From the NCBI GenBank assembly GCA_019510185.1, contig JAEKKV010000017.1, positions 62,001 to 126,000 on the forward strand: DNA of 64,000 bases, written 5' to 3'. Positions 54,289 to 63,021 of this stretch are shown piece by piece; the first letter of the stretch is position 1, and every line of letters begins with the position of its first letter. The notes under the pieces were generated by a model. The model was given only the letters and a program-made list of their open reading frames with translations. It did not search any database and was not told where the DNA came from. The position numbers and the translations under genes are program-made. Origin of the DNA: Verrucomicrobiota bacterium (GTDB lineage: Bacteria; Verrucomicrobiota; Verrucomicrobiia; Opitutales; Opitutaceae).

Positions 54289-54762
54289 ATGCCGAAAATC
54301 GACGTCAACAAGGTAGCTGAAATCCTGAAGAAAAACGAGGTCGAGCCCGCCCTCCTCCGCCAGATCGTCGAGGAGATGAACATGCTCGTGCAGCCGGAGG
54401 TCGACGAAGAAAAGCCGCCCGCGCTGAAGAAACAATTCGCCATCCTCATCTCCGATCCCGAAGGCCGCCTCCCCGCCGGCAACGACTTTGCCGGTTGGGT
54501 CGTGCAAGTCCCGGAAAACGAAAGCGTGCTCACCACGCAGGAACGCATTTTCAAGGGCGCCTACGAATTCAACACCACCAAGAAGGGCCGCCTTCTGCCG
54601 GTGAAAACGGTGGGCGAGGCCATCGAAAACGTCCCCGCCAAGCACTTCAAGGAGGCCGGCGTCTTCATCAAGACCAAGACCCCCGTCCTCATGCTCAAAA
54701 CGGACAACGAAATCCCCACCGAGGCGACCGACAAGGACACCCGTCGCCGCCGGCTGAGCTGA
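54289..54762 (+). CDS. Hypothetical protein, 157 residues
   Basis: 157 residues from the ATG at 54289. The N-terminal 45 residues are helical and acidic (VAEILKKNEVEPALLRQIVE), followed by a strand-rich domain: KKQFAILISDPEGRLPAGND, FAGWVVQVPENESVLTTQER and FNTTKKGRLLPVKTVGEAIE. It ends in a basic DTRRRRLS. No signal peptide or membrane segment. I recognise no family. It starts 61 bases from the divergent Nudix gene and converges with the DUF192 gene. Confidence 0.55.
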   Translation: MPKIDVNKVAEILKKNEVEPALLRQIVEEMNMLVQPEVDEEKPPALKKQFAILISDPEGRLPAGNDFAGWVVQVPENESVLTTQERIFKGAYEFNTTKKGRLLPVKTVGEAIENVPAKHFKEAGVFIKTKTPVLMLKTDNEIPTEATDKDTRRRRLS

Positions 54763-54764
54763 GA

Positions 54765-55304
54765 TTATTTCTCCAGCCCGTACGAACGCGGGTCGAATCC
54801 GCGTTCGGTCAGTGCGGCTGCCAGCGCCTTCAGGTCGAGTTTCGCGCCCGGCTTCACCTGATGCGCGGAAAACCAGCCCTGATTCATCTCCAGGGCAAAC
54901 TTCAACGCCTCGCTCCGTGAGCGCACCGGCGTCTCGTCAAACGGGTACATCGGGTAAATTTCCTCCAGCTCCCCGCTCGCGTTAAAAAACCCCACGTCGA
55001 GCGCCGTCGGCGTATGGCGCATCCAAAAGCTCTGTTGCTGCGGCCGTTCGTAAACGAAAAGCATGCCCTGATCCGGCTTGAGATCGCGCCGGTCCATCAA
55101 CCCGTGCTGCATTTCATCCAAGCGCACCGCAATCTGCATCTGCACGCGCTGACCGTCCACCATGATGGGGAAAAAGTCCGCCACCGTTTTCAAGACAACC
55201 TGCTCACGCGCCGCGTCGCCGCGCCCGCAACCCGTCACCGCCCCAAACGCGGCGAGCACCGCCAGCAGGCGCAAGAACGACGAAACCGGATTTGCGTTTT
55301 TCAC
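54765..55304 (-). CDS. DUF192 lipoprotein
   Basis: 179 residues. The signal peptide ends in a lipobox-like VTGC (about 23-26), so this is probably a lipoprotein. The DUF192 core is seen as VQMQIAVRLDEMQHGLMDRR, GMLFVYERPQQQSFWMRHTP and LDVGFFNASGELEEIYPM. Members are small envelope proteins of unknown function. It starts 44 bases from the divergent M24 peptidase gene. Confidence 0.85.
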   Translation of the reverse strand: MKNANPVSSFLRLLAVLAAFGAVTGCGRGDAAREQVVLKTVADFFPIMVDGQRVQMQIAVRLDEMQHGLMDRRDLKPDQGMLFVYERPQQQSFWMRHTPTALDVGFFNASGELEEIYPMYPFDETPVRSRSEALKFALEMNQGWFSAHQVKPGAKLDLKALAAALTERGFDPRSYGLEK

Positions 55305-55348
55305 GGAGAGGCTGAGTAGTCATCCTCCAAGCAAACACAACTTCCATC

Positions 55349-56482
55349 GTGGCCCGCACCGCCCCCTCCCTCCTCCTTTACGCCGACGCCCGCAGCGCGG
55401 ACATGCTTTATTTCGGCCGCTTCAACGCGCCCGACCCTTTCATCGCGCTGGGCATCGGTCGCAAAAAAATCGCCGTCCTCAACGCGCTCGAATTCGGCCG
55501 CGCCCGCAAGGACTCGGGCTTCGATGTCGTGCTGCCGCTGGAGCCCTGGTTGAAAAAAGCCCGCGAGACCCATCCCGGAGCCAAGGTCGGAATCGCCGAG
55601 GTGATCGCGTTGCTCGCGCGTCATTATCGGCAAAAAGCCTTTGTCGTGCCCGAGAATTTCCCCGCCGGACTGTGCGACCGGCTGCGCGCGCTCGGCCTGA
55701 CGCTCACGCCCGTCGTCACGCTCTTTCCCGAGCGCGAACTCAAGACCCGTGAGGAAATCGCGGCGATCCGCGAGGGCAACCGCTGCAGTGCCCTCGGCAT
55801 CGCCGCTGCCGAGAAGATCCTGCGCGAAAGCAAAATCAAGGCCGGCAAGCTCGTTCATCGCGGCGCCGTGCTCACCTCCGAGCGCCTCAAGACCGCCATC
55901 GAGATCGCCTGCCTCGAAGCCGGCGCGCTTTCCATCGACACCATCGCCGCGGGCGGCGACCAGGCGTGCGACCCGCATGAACGCGGCCACGGCCCGCTGC
56001 GCGCCGGGCAGTTGATCATCGTGGACGTGTTTCCGCGCGTGACCGCCACCGGTTACCATGGCGACATGACGCGCACCTTTCTCAAAGGCCGCGCCAGCGA
56101 AGCCCAACACAACCTCGTCGCGGCCGTGCACACCGCGCAGCTCGCGGCGCTCTCCGTGGTTCGCGCCGGCGTCAACGGCCGTCATGTGCACCAACAGTGC
56201 CTCGATGTTTTCGCGCGCCACGGCTACGAGACGAAACACACGCCCCGGGGCTCGGTGGGATTTTTCCATGGCACCGGCCACGGACTGGGTCTCGACGTGC
56301 ACGAGCTGCCGCGCATGTCCGGCGCGGTGGATTACATTCTCAAAAAAGGCTCCGTCGTCACGGTGGAGCCCGGCCTTTATTATCCCGGACTCGGCGGCTG
56401 TCGCATCGAAGACGTCGTGCAGGTCACCGACGGCAAACCCAAGATGCTCTCCTCCGCTCCCTATGAATGGGAGCTGCGCTGA
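55349..56482 (+). CDS. M24 family metallopeptidase (Xaa-Pro aminopeptidase-like)
   Basis: 377 residues starting with GTG at 55349. The pita-bread domain carries the metal ligands: IIVDVFPRVTATGYHGDMTR (two Asp), FFHGTGHGLGLDVHE (His), then VTVEPGLYYPGLGGCRIED (Glu residues). The N-terminal domain (about 1-140) is the creatinase-like one. It probably removes an N-terminal residue before proline in the cytoplasm; the exact specificity is open. The Fpg-like gene starts 2 bases after its stop. Confidence 0.88.
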   Translation: MARTAPSLLLYADARSADMLYFGRFNAPDPFIALGIGRKKIAVLNALEFGRARKDSGFDVVLPLEPWLKKARETHPGAKVGIAEVIALLARHYRQKAFVVPENFPAGLCDRLRALGLTLTPVVTLFPERELKTREEIAAIREGNRCSALGIAAAEKILRESKIKAGKLVHRGAVLTSERLKTAIEIACLEAGALSIDTIAAGGDQACDPHERGHGPLRAGQLIIVDVFPRVTATGYHGDMTRTFLKGRASEAQHNLVAAVHTAQLAALSVVRAGVNGRHVHQQCLDVFARHGYETKHTPRGSVGFFHGTGHGLGLDVHELPRMSGAVDYILKKGSVVTVEPGLYYPGLGGCRIEDVVQVTDGKPKMLSSAPYEWELR

Positions 56483-56484
56483 CC

Positions 56485-57285
56485 ATGCCTGAGCTCGCCG
56501 AAGTCGATTATTTCCGGAAACGCTGGAATCCCGGACTCGGCCAGGTCATCGAACGCGTCCTCCTCCACGCCCGGGCCGGCGTCTTCAAAACCAGCGACCC
56601 CCGATCCATCGTCCGGCACCTGACGGGCGCAACGCTCCTGTCATCCGAAGCGGCCGCCAAGCAGATGCTCTTCCGCGCCAGCGGCGAAACATGGCTCGGC
56701 ATTCATCTCGGCATGACCGGCGAACTCAGCCTTCAGCCACCGGATTATACTCCGAAAAAACACGATCATCTCGTGCTCGTTCAGGCCGCGCAAAATCTCG
56801 TTTTTTCCGATCATCGCATGTTTGGCCGCGTGCAGTTTTCCACCGGCCCCAAAGCGCCCGCTTGGTGGACGAACATCGCGCCGCCCGTGCTCTCGGCCGC
56901 GTTCACCAGCAAAGCGGTGGCCGGCTTTCTCAAGCGCCGCGCCCGTACGCCCGTCAAGGCCGTCCTGCTCATGCAGGAGCGTTTTCCCGGCATCGGCAAC
57001 TGGATGGCCGACGAGATCCTGTGGCGCGCGGCCATTCATCCCAAGCAGCCCGCCGGCTCGCTGACGGCCGGCGAAATCAAAACGCTCCATCGCGAAACCC
57101 GCTGGGTCGCCGATCACGCGCTCAAGACTATCGGTGAAACGTTCAAGGATCCGCCCAAAACATGGTTATTTCCCCACCGCTGGGAAAACGGCGGCAAGTG
57201 CCCCCGGACCGGCGCGCCGCTCGTACGTGAAACGATCGGCGGACGCACCACCTGCTGGTCGCCCGCCCGGCAAATCTTGCACTGA
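56485..57285 (+). CDS. Fpg/Nei family DNA glycosylase with incomplete zinc finger
   Basis: 266 residues. The catalytic N-terminus is [13 protein letters not shown] (Pro2, Glu3). The H2TH domain includes [20 protein letters not shown] with the following [12 protein letters not shown]. The C-terminal finger usually has four cysteines; here it reads [10 protein letters not shown] and [14 protein letters not shown], so only one cysteine of each pair is left. A zincless or partly disabled finger is possible, which in known relatives still binds DNA. It excises oxidised bases such as 8-oxoguanine if active. Genes follow closely: tlyA starts 2 bases later. Confidence 0.82.
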   Translation: MPELAEVDYFRKRWNPGLGQVIERVLLHARAGVFKTSDPRSIVRHLTGATLLSSEAAAKQMLFRASGETWLGIHLGMTGELSLQPPDYTPKKHDHLVLVQAAQNLVFSDHRMFGRVQFSTGPKAPAWWTNIAPPVLSAAFTSKAVAGFLKRRARTPVKAVLLMQERFPGIGNWMADEILWRAAIHPKQPAGSLTAGEIKTLHRETRWVADHALKTIGETFKDPPKTWLFPHRWENGGKCPRTGAPLVRETIGGRTTCWSPARQILH

Positions 57286-57287
57286 TC

Positions 57288-58049
57288 ATGGCCTCCCCAA
57301 AACAACGTCTCGACGAACTCCTCGTTGCCCGCGGTCTCGTGGAGACGCGCTCACAAGCCAAGGCGCTCATCATGTCGGGCCGCGTGCTTCACGGCACCGC
57401 CCGGCTCGACAAGCCCGGCAAGGAATTCCCGGCGGACATCGATCTCACGATCGAACAGCCGCCGCGTTTCGTTTCCCGCGGCGGCGAAAAACTCCAGGGG
57501 TTCATCGAACGCTTCGCCCTCGATCTGCGCGGCGCCCACCTGCTCGATGTCGGCGCCTCCACCGGCGGCTTCACCGACTGCGCCCTGCAAGCCGGCGCCA
57601 GCGACGCTGTCTGCGTGGACGTGGGCCGCGCGCAACTGCATCCGCGTCTGCGAGGCGATGCGCGCGTCACCAATCTCGAGCAAATCAACGCCCGCCATCT
57701 CAAGGCCGGCGACCTGCCGCGCCCGGCCTTCGACGTGATCGTGATGGATCTGTCGTTCATTTCGCTGCGTTCCGTCCTGCCCGCCGTCTGGCCGTTTTTG
57801 ACGCCCGGCGGATGTCTTGTCGCCTTGGTGAAACCGCAATTCGAAGCAGGCAAGGCCGAGGTGGACAAAGGACGAGGCGTCATCCGCGACCGCGCAGTCC
57901 AGGATGCCGTCCTCGCCGGCATCCAAGCCTTCGCGCTCGACGCGCTTCCGGAAGCGGAGCTGATCGGCACCATGGACTCGCCCATCACCGGCACGGACGG
58001 AAACCGGGAGTTTTTGCTGGGATTGCGTAAACGATCTTTATCCGCGTAA
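57288..58049 (+). CDS. tlyA: TlyA family rRNA (cytidine-2'-O)-methyltransferase
   Basis: 253 residues. An N-terminal S4 RNA-binding domain ([20 protein letters not shown] and ALIMSGRVL) is joined to an FtsJ-like methyltransferase: [20 protein letters not shown] (SAM motif), [18 protein letters not shown] and [15 protein letters not shown]. TlyA methylates cytidines of 16S and 23S rRNA in some species; hemolysin naming is historical. It sits between the Fpg-like gene and NAD kinase. Confidence 0.93.
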   Translation: MASPKQRLDELLVARGLVETRSQAKALIMSGRVLHGTARLDKPGKEFPADIDLTIEQPPRFVSRGGEKLQGFIERFALDLRGAHLLDVGASTGGFTDCALQAGASDAVCVDVGRAQLHPRLRGDARVTNLEQINARHLKAGDLPRPAFDVIVMDLSFISLRSVLPAVWPFLTPGGCLVALVKPQFEAGKAEVDKGRGVIRDRAVQDAVLAGIQAFALDALPEAELIGTMDSPITGTDGNREFLLGLRKRSLSA

Positions 58050-58063
58050 TCAGCCCTCACGCC

Positions 58064-58912
58064 ATGCCGCCCATCCGCCATCTCGCCTTCGTCATCAACG
58101 AACAGAAATCCGGCGCACCGGAACTGGCGGAAACGCTGATCCCGCTCGCCCAGGCCGCCGGGGTGACGGTGAAAACCTCCACCACCTTTCCCATTCCCGA
58201 CGGTTTCCTCAAGGGTCAGGATGCCTGCTGCGTGATCGGCGGCGACGGCACCCTGCTCGGGGCCGCACGCGAGTCCGCACGCGAACAGGTTCCCCTCATC
58301 GGCATCAATCGCGGCAGCTTGGGATTTCTCACCACGTTCGCGGCGGATGAAGCCCGCAGCCAGTTTCATGCGCTGTTGGCCGGAGAATTTCAAGTCACCT
58401 ACCGCACCCTGCTGGAATGTTCGGCCGGGGCCGGCCAGCACGATCTCGCGCTCAATGACATTCTCATAAAAGAGGATGCCGGCTCGCGTCTCGTGCGCCT
58501 CGAAGTTTTCGCCGACGACGAGCTGGTCACCGACTATCACTGCGACGGTCTTATCTTTGCCACGCCCACGGGTTCGACCGCCTACAATCTGTCCGCCGGC
58601 GGACCATTGATCCACCCCGGCGCCAACGTCATCGCGATGACCCCCATCTGCCCGCACACGTTGAGCAACCGCTCGATCATTTTTCGCGAAGGCGTGAAGT
58701 TGCGCGTGCACAACTGCAACCAGGCCACCCGCCTTCTGGTCGCCATGGACGGGCAGCGCACGTTCATGGCCGGCACTGGCTCGCCTGTGGAAATTTCCAT
58801 GGCGGCGACCCGGCTGCCGCTGGCCCAGCGGCTCGGTTACTCCCACTTCGAAGTCGTGCGCGCAAAACTCAAGTGGAGCGGAGGCCTCGCCGACCACGGC
58901 GGAAAATCCTGA
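58064..58912 (+). CDS. nadK: NAD kinase
   Basis: 282 residues. It makes NADP+ from NAD+ and ATP. The GGDGT motif is at 59-63 (CCVIGGDGTLLGAARE), the NE/D motif lies in LALNDILIKEDAGSRLV, and the C-terminal binding block is CDGLIFATPTGSTAYNLSAG. Length is normal. It converges with the M16 peptidase gene (3-base gap). Confidence 0.95.
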   Translation: MPPIRHLAFVINEQKSGAPELAETLIPLAQAAGVTVKTSTTFPIPDGFLKGQDACCVIGGDGTLLGAARESAREQVPLIGINRGSLGFLTTFAADEARSQFHALLAGEFQVTYRTLLECSAGAGQHDLALNDILIKEDAGSRLVRLEVFADDELVTDYHCDGLIFATPTGSTAYNLSAGGPLIHPGANVIAMTPICPHTLSNRSIIFREGVKLRVHNCNQATRLLVAMDGQRTFMAGTGSPVEISMAATRLPLAQRLGYSHFEVVRAKLKWSGGLADHGGKS

Positions 58913-58915
58913 GCC

Positions 58916-61489
58916 TCAGCCCGCCGGCGGACGCACCACCAATTGCGTACGCAACGTCCGCTGAAAACGCCGCCGGGCGAACGCCTGCAAATCCGGAATC
59001 GTCACGCCGTCGATACGCGCATCGTACCGCACCTCATCGTCGACGGGCAGTCCGTAAAGCAAGTTGAGCCCGGCGTGCATCGCCCGGGCCCCGTTGGTTT
59101 GCAAGCCCATGCGACGCCCCGCCTTGAGCCGTGTCTGGCAACGCTGCAATTCCTCCATCGCAACCTCGCCCGCCTGCACCCGGGCGATCTCGGCGTCGAT
59201 CTCGGTCAGGACGGCCTCCGCCGTGGCGGGCGCCGTGCCCGCGTAAAATAAAAACATGCCCGCCTCGATGCCGGTCACGCGACTGGAGCGAACAAAATAC
59301 GCCAGCCCTTTTTCTTCGCGAACGCGTTCGAAAAGGCGCGACGACATGCCGCTAAACAATTCATCGGCCACCTCGCCCGTATAATAATCCTCGCCCAACA
59401 ATCCCGGTCCGGGAAACGCCTGAAACACCACCGCCTGTTCGCGCGGTTGATGTTCGGTGAAATCACCCACTTCCGCCGGCGCCTTGAACGGGACGGCGCG
59501 CAGAGGCGCCTTGCCCTTGGGCAGGCGGGCGAGAAACGCCTTGAGCTTGGGCGCAAGCGTCTTCGGGTCGAAATCGCCCGCCGCCACCAGCACGCTGTTG
59601 CCCGCCACGCCGAGCCGTTTCCATAAAGCCGCGAGATCGGCCGGCTTGAGCGCCTTCAGCCCCTCGATGGTACCCTGCGCGTCGATCGCAAACGGATGCC
59701 CGCCGAAGAATTTTTTGCGCACGAGCTTGCGCCCCAGCGCGACGACATCGTCCGCCTCCTGCTGCAAATCGGCGATCTGGGCCTCGCGTTCGATTTCGAA
59801 GCTGGCCCGATTAAAGGCAGGCGTCAGCACAGCCTCGTTCAAAAGCGTCAGGGCGCGGTTCACATCGCCGGGCAGAACCTCGGCGGCGAGTCCGAAACTG
59901 TTGTTGCCTGAAAACGGATAAAACGCCCCGCCCACTTCCTCGATAAACCGGGCCACCTCGGTCGCGGAGCGCTTGCGGGTGTCGCGCGTCAGCAGCGTCG
60001 CCAGCAAGGATGTGGCGCCGCGTTGCTTCGGCGACTCGTGCAACGGCCCGCCCTCCAGCAGAAGGCGCAGGTGCAGGTTGGGGAGACGCGAATCCGGCAG
60101 CAGCAAAAGGCGGGCTCCGTTCGGCAGCGTGTGCAGAACAAATTTCTTCGTCGATTTCCCGGTCTCGGCACGGGCGGCCGCCGGCTGGGCCGCGCTCTTG
60201 GGATTAAGGGAAATTTCCGTGAGGCGGGCGGGCACCAGGTGCTCTTTCAAAACGCGGCGAAGCGTGGCGTTCGTCACGCGAGCCAGTTGATTGAAGTAGG
60301 TTTGGCTGAAATCCAGATCACCCACCACCACCTCGGCCGTGCCGAGACGCGAGGCCTGGCCCGACATGGTCTTGCGGGCGTTGATCTCGCCCACCACCAA
60401 CTGGCGAAGGGCCTTGCGCAATTGCGCCGGGGTAAAACCCCGCGCCGCCACGCGGGCGAGTTCGCGGTGAACCGCGGCCACGGCCGCCTCCCGTTTGCCC
60501 GGCTCGCAGGTGAAGGAAACATAGAACAGCCCCGCATTGCCGGGATTCCAGCAATGGACGTCGATGGCGTGCACCAGACGCTGTTTTTCACGAATCGCCT
60601 GCCAGAGCACCGAACTGTCGCCATGGCCGAGCAGTGTCGCCAGCAAATCGAGCGCCGGGGCGTCGGCGTGGGTGAGACCCGGGATCTGCCAGGCCAGCCC
60701 CGCGCGGGTAAGCTCGACGTCTTCATGACGATGCACCGTCCGCGGCGCCAGTTGCGCCGGTTCCTCCGCCACCACCACCGGCGCCAGCCGTCCGCGAGGC
60801 GTGCCGCCAAAGTGCTGCTCGACGAGGGCGCGCACCCCGGCCAGGTCAACGTCGCCGGCCACCACGACCACGAGATTGTTGGGCACGTAACGAGCTTGGT
60901 AATACGCCAGCAAATCTTCACGGGTGACCCCGGAGAAAACATCCCGGTGACCGATGACCGGATGCCGGTAGGGATGCTGGCGAAACGCCGTGTCGAAGAG
61001 CGTCTCGCCCAACCGGTGGTCGGGATCATCCTGTCCCATGGCAATTTCGCGCAGAATGACGTCCTTTTCCCGAGCCACCTCGTCAGCCGGAAGCGTGGAA
61101 TGCAGCACCGCATCGGCCAAGATGTCGATCGCCACCCCGACGTGGGTGGACGGCAGGTCGATATAATACACGGTGCGATCGAACGTCGTGTACGCGTTGA
61201 TGTTGCCCCCATGGGCCTGAACCGTGGTGGAAATCTCGCGGCCGGCCCGGCGCACCGTGCCCTTGAACAACATGTGCTCAAGATAATGCGAAAGCCCCGC
61301 GCCCAATAGCGCACCTTCATGGATGCTGCCGGTCTTCACCCAAACCTGCACGGAGGCAACCGGCGCGGCCGCATCGCGCTGCACGAGAAGGGTCAGCCCG
61401 TTGGGCAAGACCATGCGCTCGGCCGGGCGGCACCAGAAAGACTCAAGCAGTTTAAGATCGGCGGCGAACGAAGCGGCAGGCTTGGACAT
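58916..61489 (-). CDS. M16 family zinc metallopeptidase, double-length
   Basis: 857 residues made of two M16 halves. The first half has the inverted zinc motif HYLEH (68-72) in GAGLSHYLEHMLFKGT and the distal glutamate region REKDVILREIAMGQDD, so it is the active half. The second half (from about 440, TLPNGARLLLLPDSRLPNLH) keeps the fold but has no HxxEH. Such proteins resemble pitrilysin-like or mitochondrial-processing-type peptidases. No signal peptide is clear, so a cytoplasmic or unconventional location is left open. Confidence 0.9.
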   Translation of the reverse strand: MSKPAASFAADLKLLESFWCRPAERMVLPNGLTLLVQRDAAAPVASVQVWVKTGSIHEGALLGAGLSHYLEHMLFKGTVRRAGREISTTVQAHGGNINAYTTFDRTVYYIDLPSTHVGVAIDILADAVLHSTLPADEVAREKDVILREIAMGQDDPDHRLGETLFDTAFRQHPYRHPVIGHRDVFSGVTREDLLAYYQARYVPNNLVVVVAGDVDLAGVRALVEQHFGGTPRGRLAPVVVAEEPAQLAPRTVHRHEDVELTRAGLAWQIPGLTHADAPALDLLATLLGHGDSSVLWQAIREKQRLVHAIDVHCWNPGNAGLFYVSFTCEPGKREAAVAAVHRELARVAARGFTPAQLRKALRQLVVGEINARKTMSGQASRLGTAEVVVGDLDFSQTYFNQLARVTNATLRRVLKEHLVPARLTEISLNPKSAAQPAAARAETGKSTKKFVLHTLPNGARLLLLPDSRLPNLHLRLLLEGGPLHESPKQRGATSLLATLLTRDTRKRSATEVARFIEEVGGAFYPFSGNNSFGLAAEVLPGDVNRALTLLNEAVLTPAFNRASFEIEREAQIADLQQEADDVVALGRKLVRKKFFGGHPFAIDAQGTIEGLKALKPADLAALWKRLGVAGNSVLVAAGDFDPKTLAPKLKAFLARLPKGKAPLRAVPFKAPAEVGDFTEHQPREQAVVFQAFPGPGLLGEDYYTGEVADELFSGMSSRLFERVREEKGLAYFVRSSRVTGIEAGMFLFYAGTAPATAEAVLTEIDAEIARVQAGEVAMEELQRCQTRLKAGRRMGLQTNGARAMHAGLNLLYGLPVDDEVRYDARIDGVTIPDLQAFARRRFQRTLRTQLVVRPPAG

Positions 61490-61558
61490 GAACCCGGGTT
61501 ATAAAGCCAGTGCGCTGAGATCGGCAAGAAGCGTCACGGCCGACACGCTCAACTCGCC

Positions 61559-61999
61559 CTACGCGGACTCTACCTTGGAAATCGGGGACAAACCGGTGCG
61601 TCGGGGATTTTGCGGCAAAAACGGTTTCACGAACGCATCCTCAAACGTGTAAATCTCCGCGAAGTCTTCCCGCCGGTCATTCTCTGTTTTGCTGAAAACT
61701 TTATAGTCGATGAGATTGAAAACGATTTCTCCGAAGTCGGAACAGCAACGGATGCCCCACGCGCCCAGCACCGTCATCGTCAGCGGCCCGAATTGATCCA
61801 GCGCATACACGCGCAAACCCATGAGCAGTTCGGCGCCGGATACGTGCAGCGATCCCTTGGCCCGGTCGGCGTCTTTTTTCTTCAGCTCCTTGACCGCGTG
61901 ATCAAGACCCTCCCGCAAAAAGTCATACGCCTTACGATCGTAACGCGTGTCTTCCTTGCAAATCAGCCCTACAATTTCGGTGAAATCCAGATCCTGCAT
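61559..61999 (-). CDS. Minf_1886 family protein
   Basis: 146 residues from the ATG at 61999: MQDLDFTEIVGLICKEDTRY, DRKAYDFLREGLDHAVKELK, LHVSGAELLMGLRVYALDQF, then GPLTMTVLGAWGIRCCSDFG and EIVFNLIDYKVFSKTENDRR. This is the Minf_1886 family, named after Methylacidiphilum and found mostly in Verrucomicrobiota and Planctomycetota. It looks cytoplasmic; function unknown. It is divergent from the Fur-family gene (168-base gap). Confidence 0.82.
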   Translation of the reverse strand: MQDLDFTEIVGLICKEDTRYDRKAYDFLREGLDHAVKELKKKDADRAKGSLHVSGAELLMGLRVYALDQFGPLTMTVLGAWGIRCCSDFGEIVFNLIDYKVFSKTENDRREDFAEIYTFEDAFVKPFLPQNPRRTGLSPISKVESA

Positions 62000-62115
62000 G
62001 TCGGTGTGGCGGAATGTGCACACGCTCCGGAAAGGGCGCAACTCGCAAGCTTCAGGAGCTTTCAAAGCCCAACTTGTAAGTTAAACGTAAAAAATATGTA
62101 AAGCATACCGCCTTT

Positions 62116-62144
62116 TTTACATTAGTACTTTCCAAATGTGTAAC
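62116..62144 (+). promoter_or_regulatory. Sigma-70-type promoter for the Fur-family gene
   Basis: TTTACA (62116-62121) and TGTAAC (62139-62144) with a 17-base spacer match the -35/-10 pattern (5 of 6 and 4 of 6). The ATG follows at 62168. The leader is AT-rich compared with its surroundings. Confidence 0.5.
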
Positions 62145-62167
62145 AATTGCATGAATTTAAAGTCACC

Positions 62168-62683
62168 ATGATAGCAACTACGCAAACATCAAATCCGCTG
62201 ATTCAGTCCAATGTCTCGGTCGAGAGTTCCCTCGAGCAGGCCTGTGGCCGACTGAAGGCCGCCGGGCTTCGCATCACGCAGCCGCGCATCGCCATCCTCT
62301 CCGCGCTGCTCAAACGCTCCCAGCCCGCCACGATCGAGCAGATCCACGATGACCTCACGAACAGCTCGTGCGACTTGGTCACCGTTTACCGTTGCTTGGC
62401 CGCCTTTGAAGAACTCGGACTCGTCCGTCGCTCTTACTTCCACAACGGCACCAGCCTTTACCAAATCCAAATGGGCGGCGAGCCGGTCTACCACGTCGTC
62501 AGCAAGACCGACAACACCGTCGAGTCCCTCTCCCCTGAGCTCACCGCCGAGCTCCGGGCCGTGATCAAGAAGATCGAAGCCGATCTCAAGACCCAGGGTT
62601 ACGGCGAGGTTTCGCATATGGCGGAGTTTTTCGCCACCGCGCCCGCCGCCGTTCGCCAGCCGGCCATGGCCCACGCTTCCTGA
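62168..62683 (+). CDS. Fur-family transcriptional regulator lacking the usual metal ligands
   Basis: 171 residues from the ATG at 62168. The winged-helix DNA-binding part is clear: LKAAGLRITQPRIAILSALL, then IEQIHDDLTNSSCDLVTVYR and LAAFEELGLVRRSYFHNGTS. After it, where Fur and Zur have a HHxHH-type cluster and two CxxC pairs, this protein reads GGEPVYHVVSKTDNTVESL, keeping a single histidine (His109) and no CxxC. A later His150 (GEVSHMAEFF) is in the typical place. It may respond to something other than Fe or Zn, or bind metal weakly. It stands alone with promoter and terminator. Confidence 0.8.
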   Translation: MIATTQTSNPLIQSNVSVESSLEQACGRLKAAGLRITQPRIAILSALLKRSQPATIEQIHDDLTNSSCDLVTVYRCLAAFEELGLVRRSYFHNGTSLYQIQMGGEPVYHVVSKTDNTVESLSPELTAELRAVIKKIEADLKTQGYGEVSHMAEFFATAPAAVRQPAMAHAS

Positions 62684-62707
62684 GCCAAAGACTCGGATCG
62701 TTTTCCA

Positions 62708-62735
62708 AGCCGCAGCCTTCGGGCTGCGGCTTTTT
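62708..62735 (+). terminator. Rho-independent terminator after the Fur-family gene
   Basis: AGCCGCAGCC pairs with GGCTGCGGCT (10 bp) around a TTCG tetraloop closed by C-G, followed by five T. Confidence 0.92.
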
Positions 62736-62761
62736 GTTTGCCCCGGGACAGCGCCGGCGGC

Positions 62762-62965
62762 TCAAGCGTCGTAGCGATAACCCACGCCATGCACCGTTCG
62801 GATGGGCGATTTCCCGCCGTCCGCCCCCTCCAGCTTCTTCCGTAACTGCGCCACATGCTGGTCCAAAGTGCGCGTGTTCCGAAATACCCGACACCCCAGA
62901 CCGCGTTCAACAACGCGTCCCGCGTGAGCACCTCCCCGGGATGCATCGCAAACGCGCCGCAGTTG
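62762..62965 (-). pseudogene. Remnant of an OmpR-type response regulator (C-terminal winged helix)
   Basis: On the minus strand the frame reads MHPGEVLTRDALLNAVWGVG, then YFG. After a one-base shift near 62878-62882 it continues NTRTLDQHVAQLRKKLEG, GADGGKSPIRTVHG and VGYRYDA to a stop at 62762. Together these give the OmpR/PhoB winged helix ending. The receiver domain and the start are missing: upstream of about 62965 nothing continues it. A 5' truncation plus a frameshift makes this a decayed gene rather than a short regulator. The 5' limit is approximate. The cognate kinase is not nearby. Confidence 0.75.
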
Positions 62966-63021
62966 TCAGCGGCGCGTCATAAATATGTCAGGAAATTGTC
63001 AGGCGCTCCACACGCCTTCAA

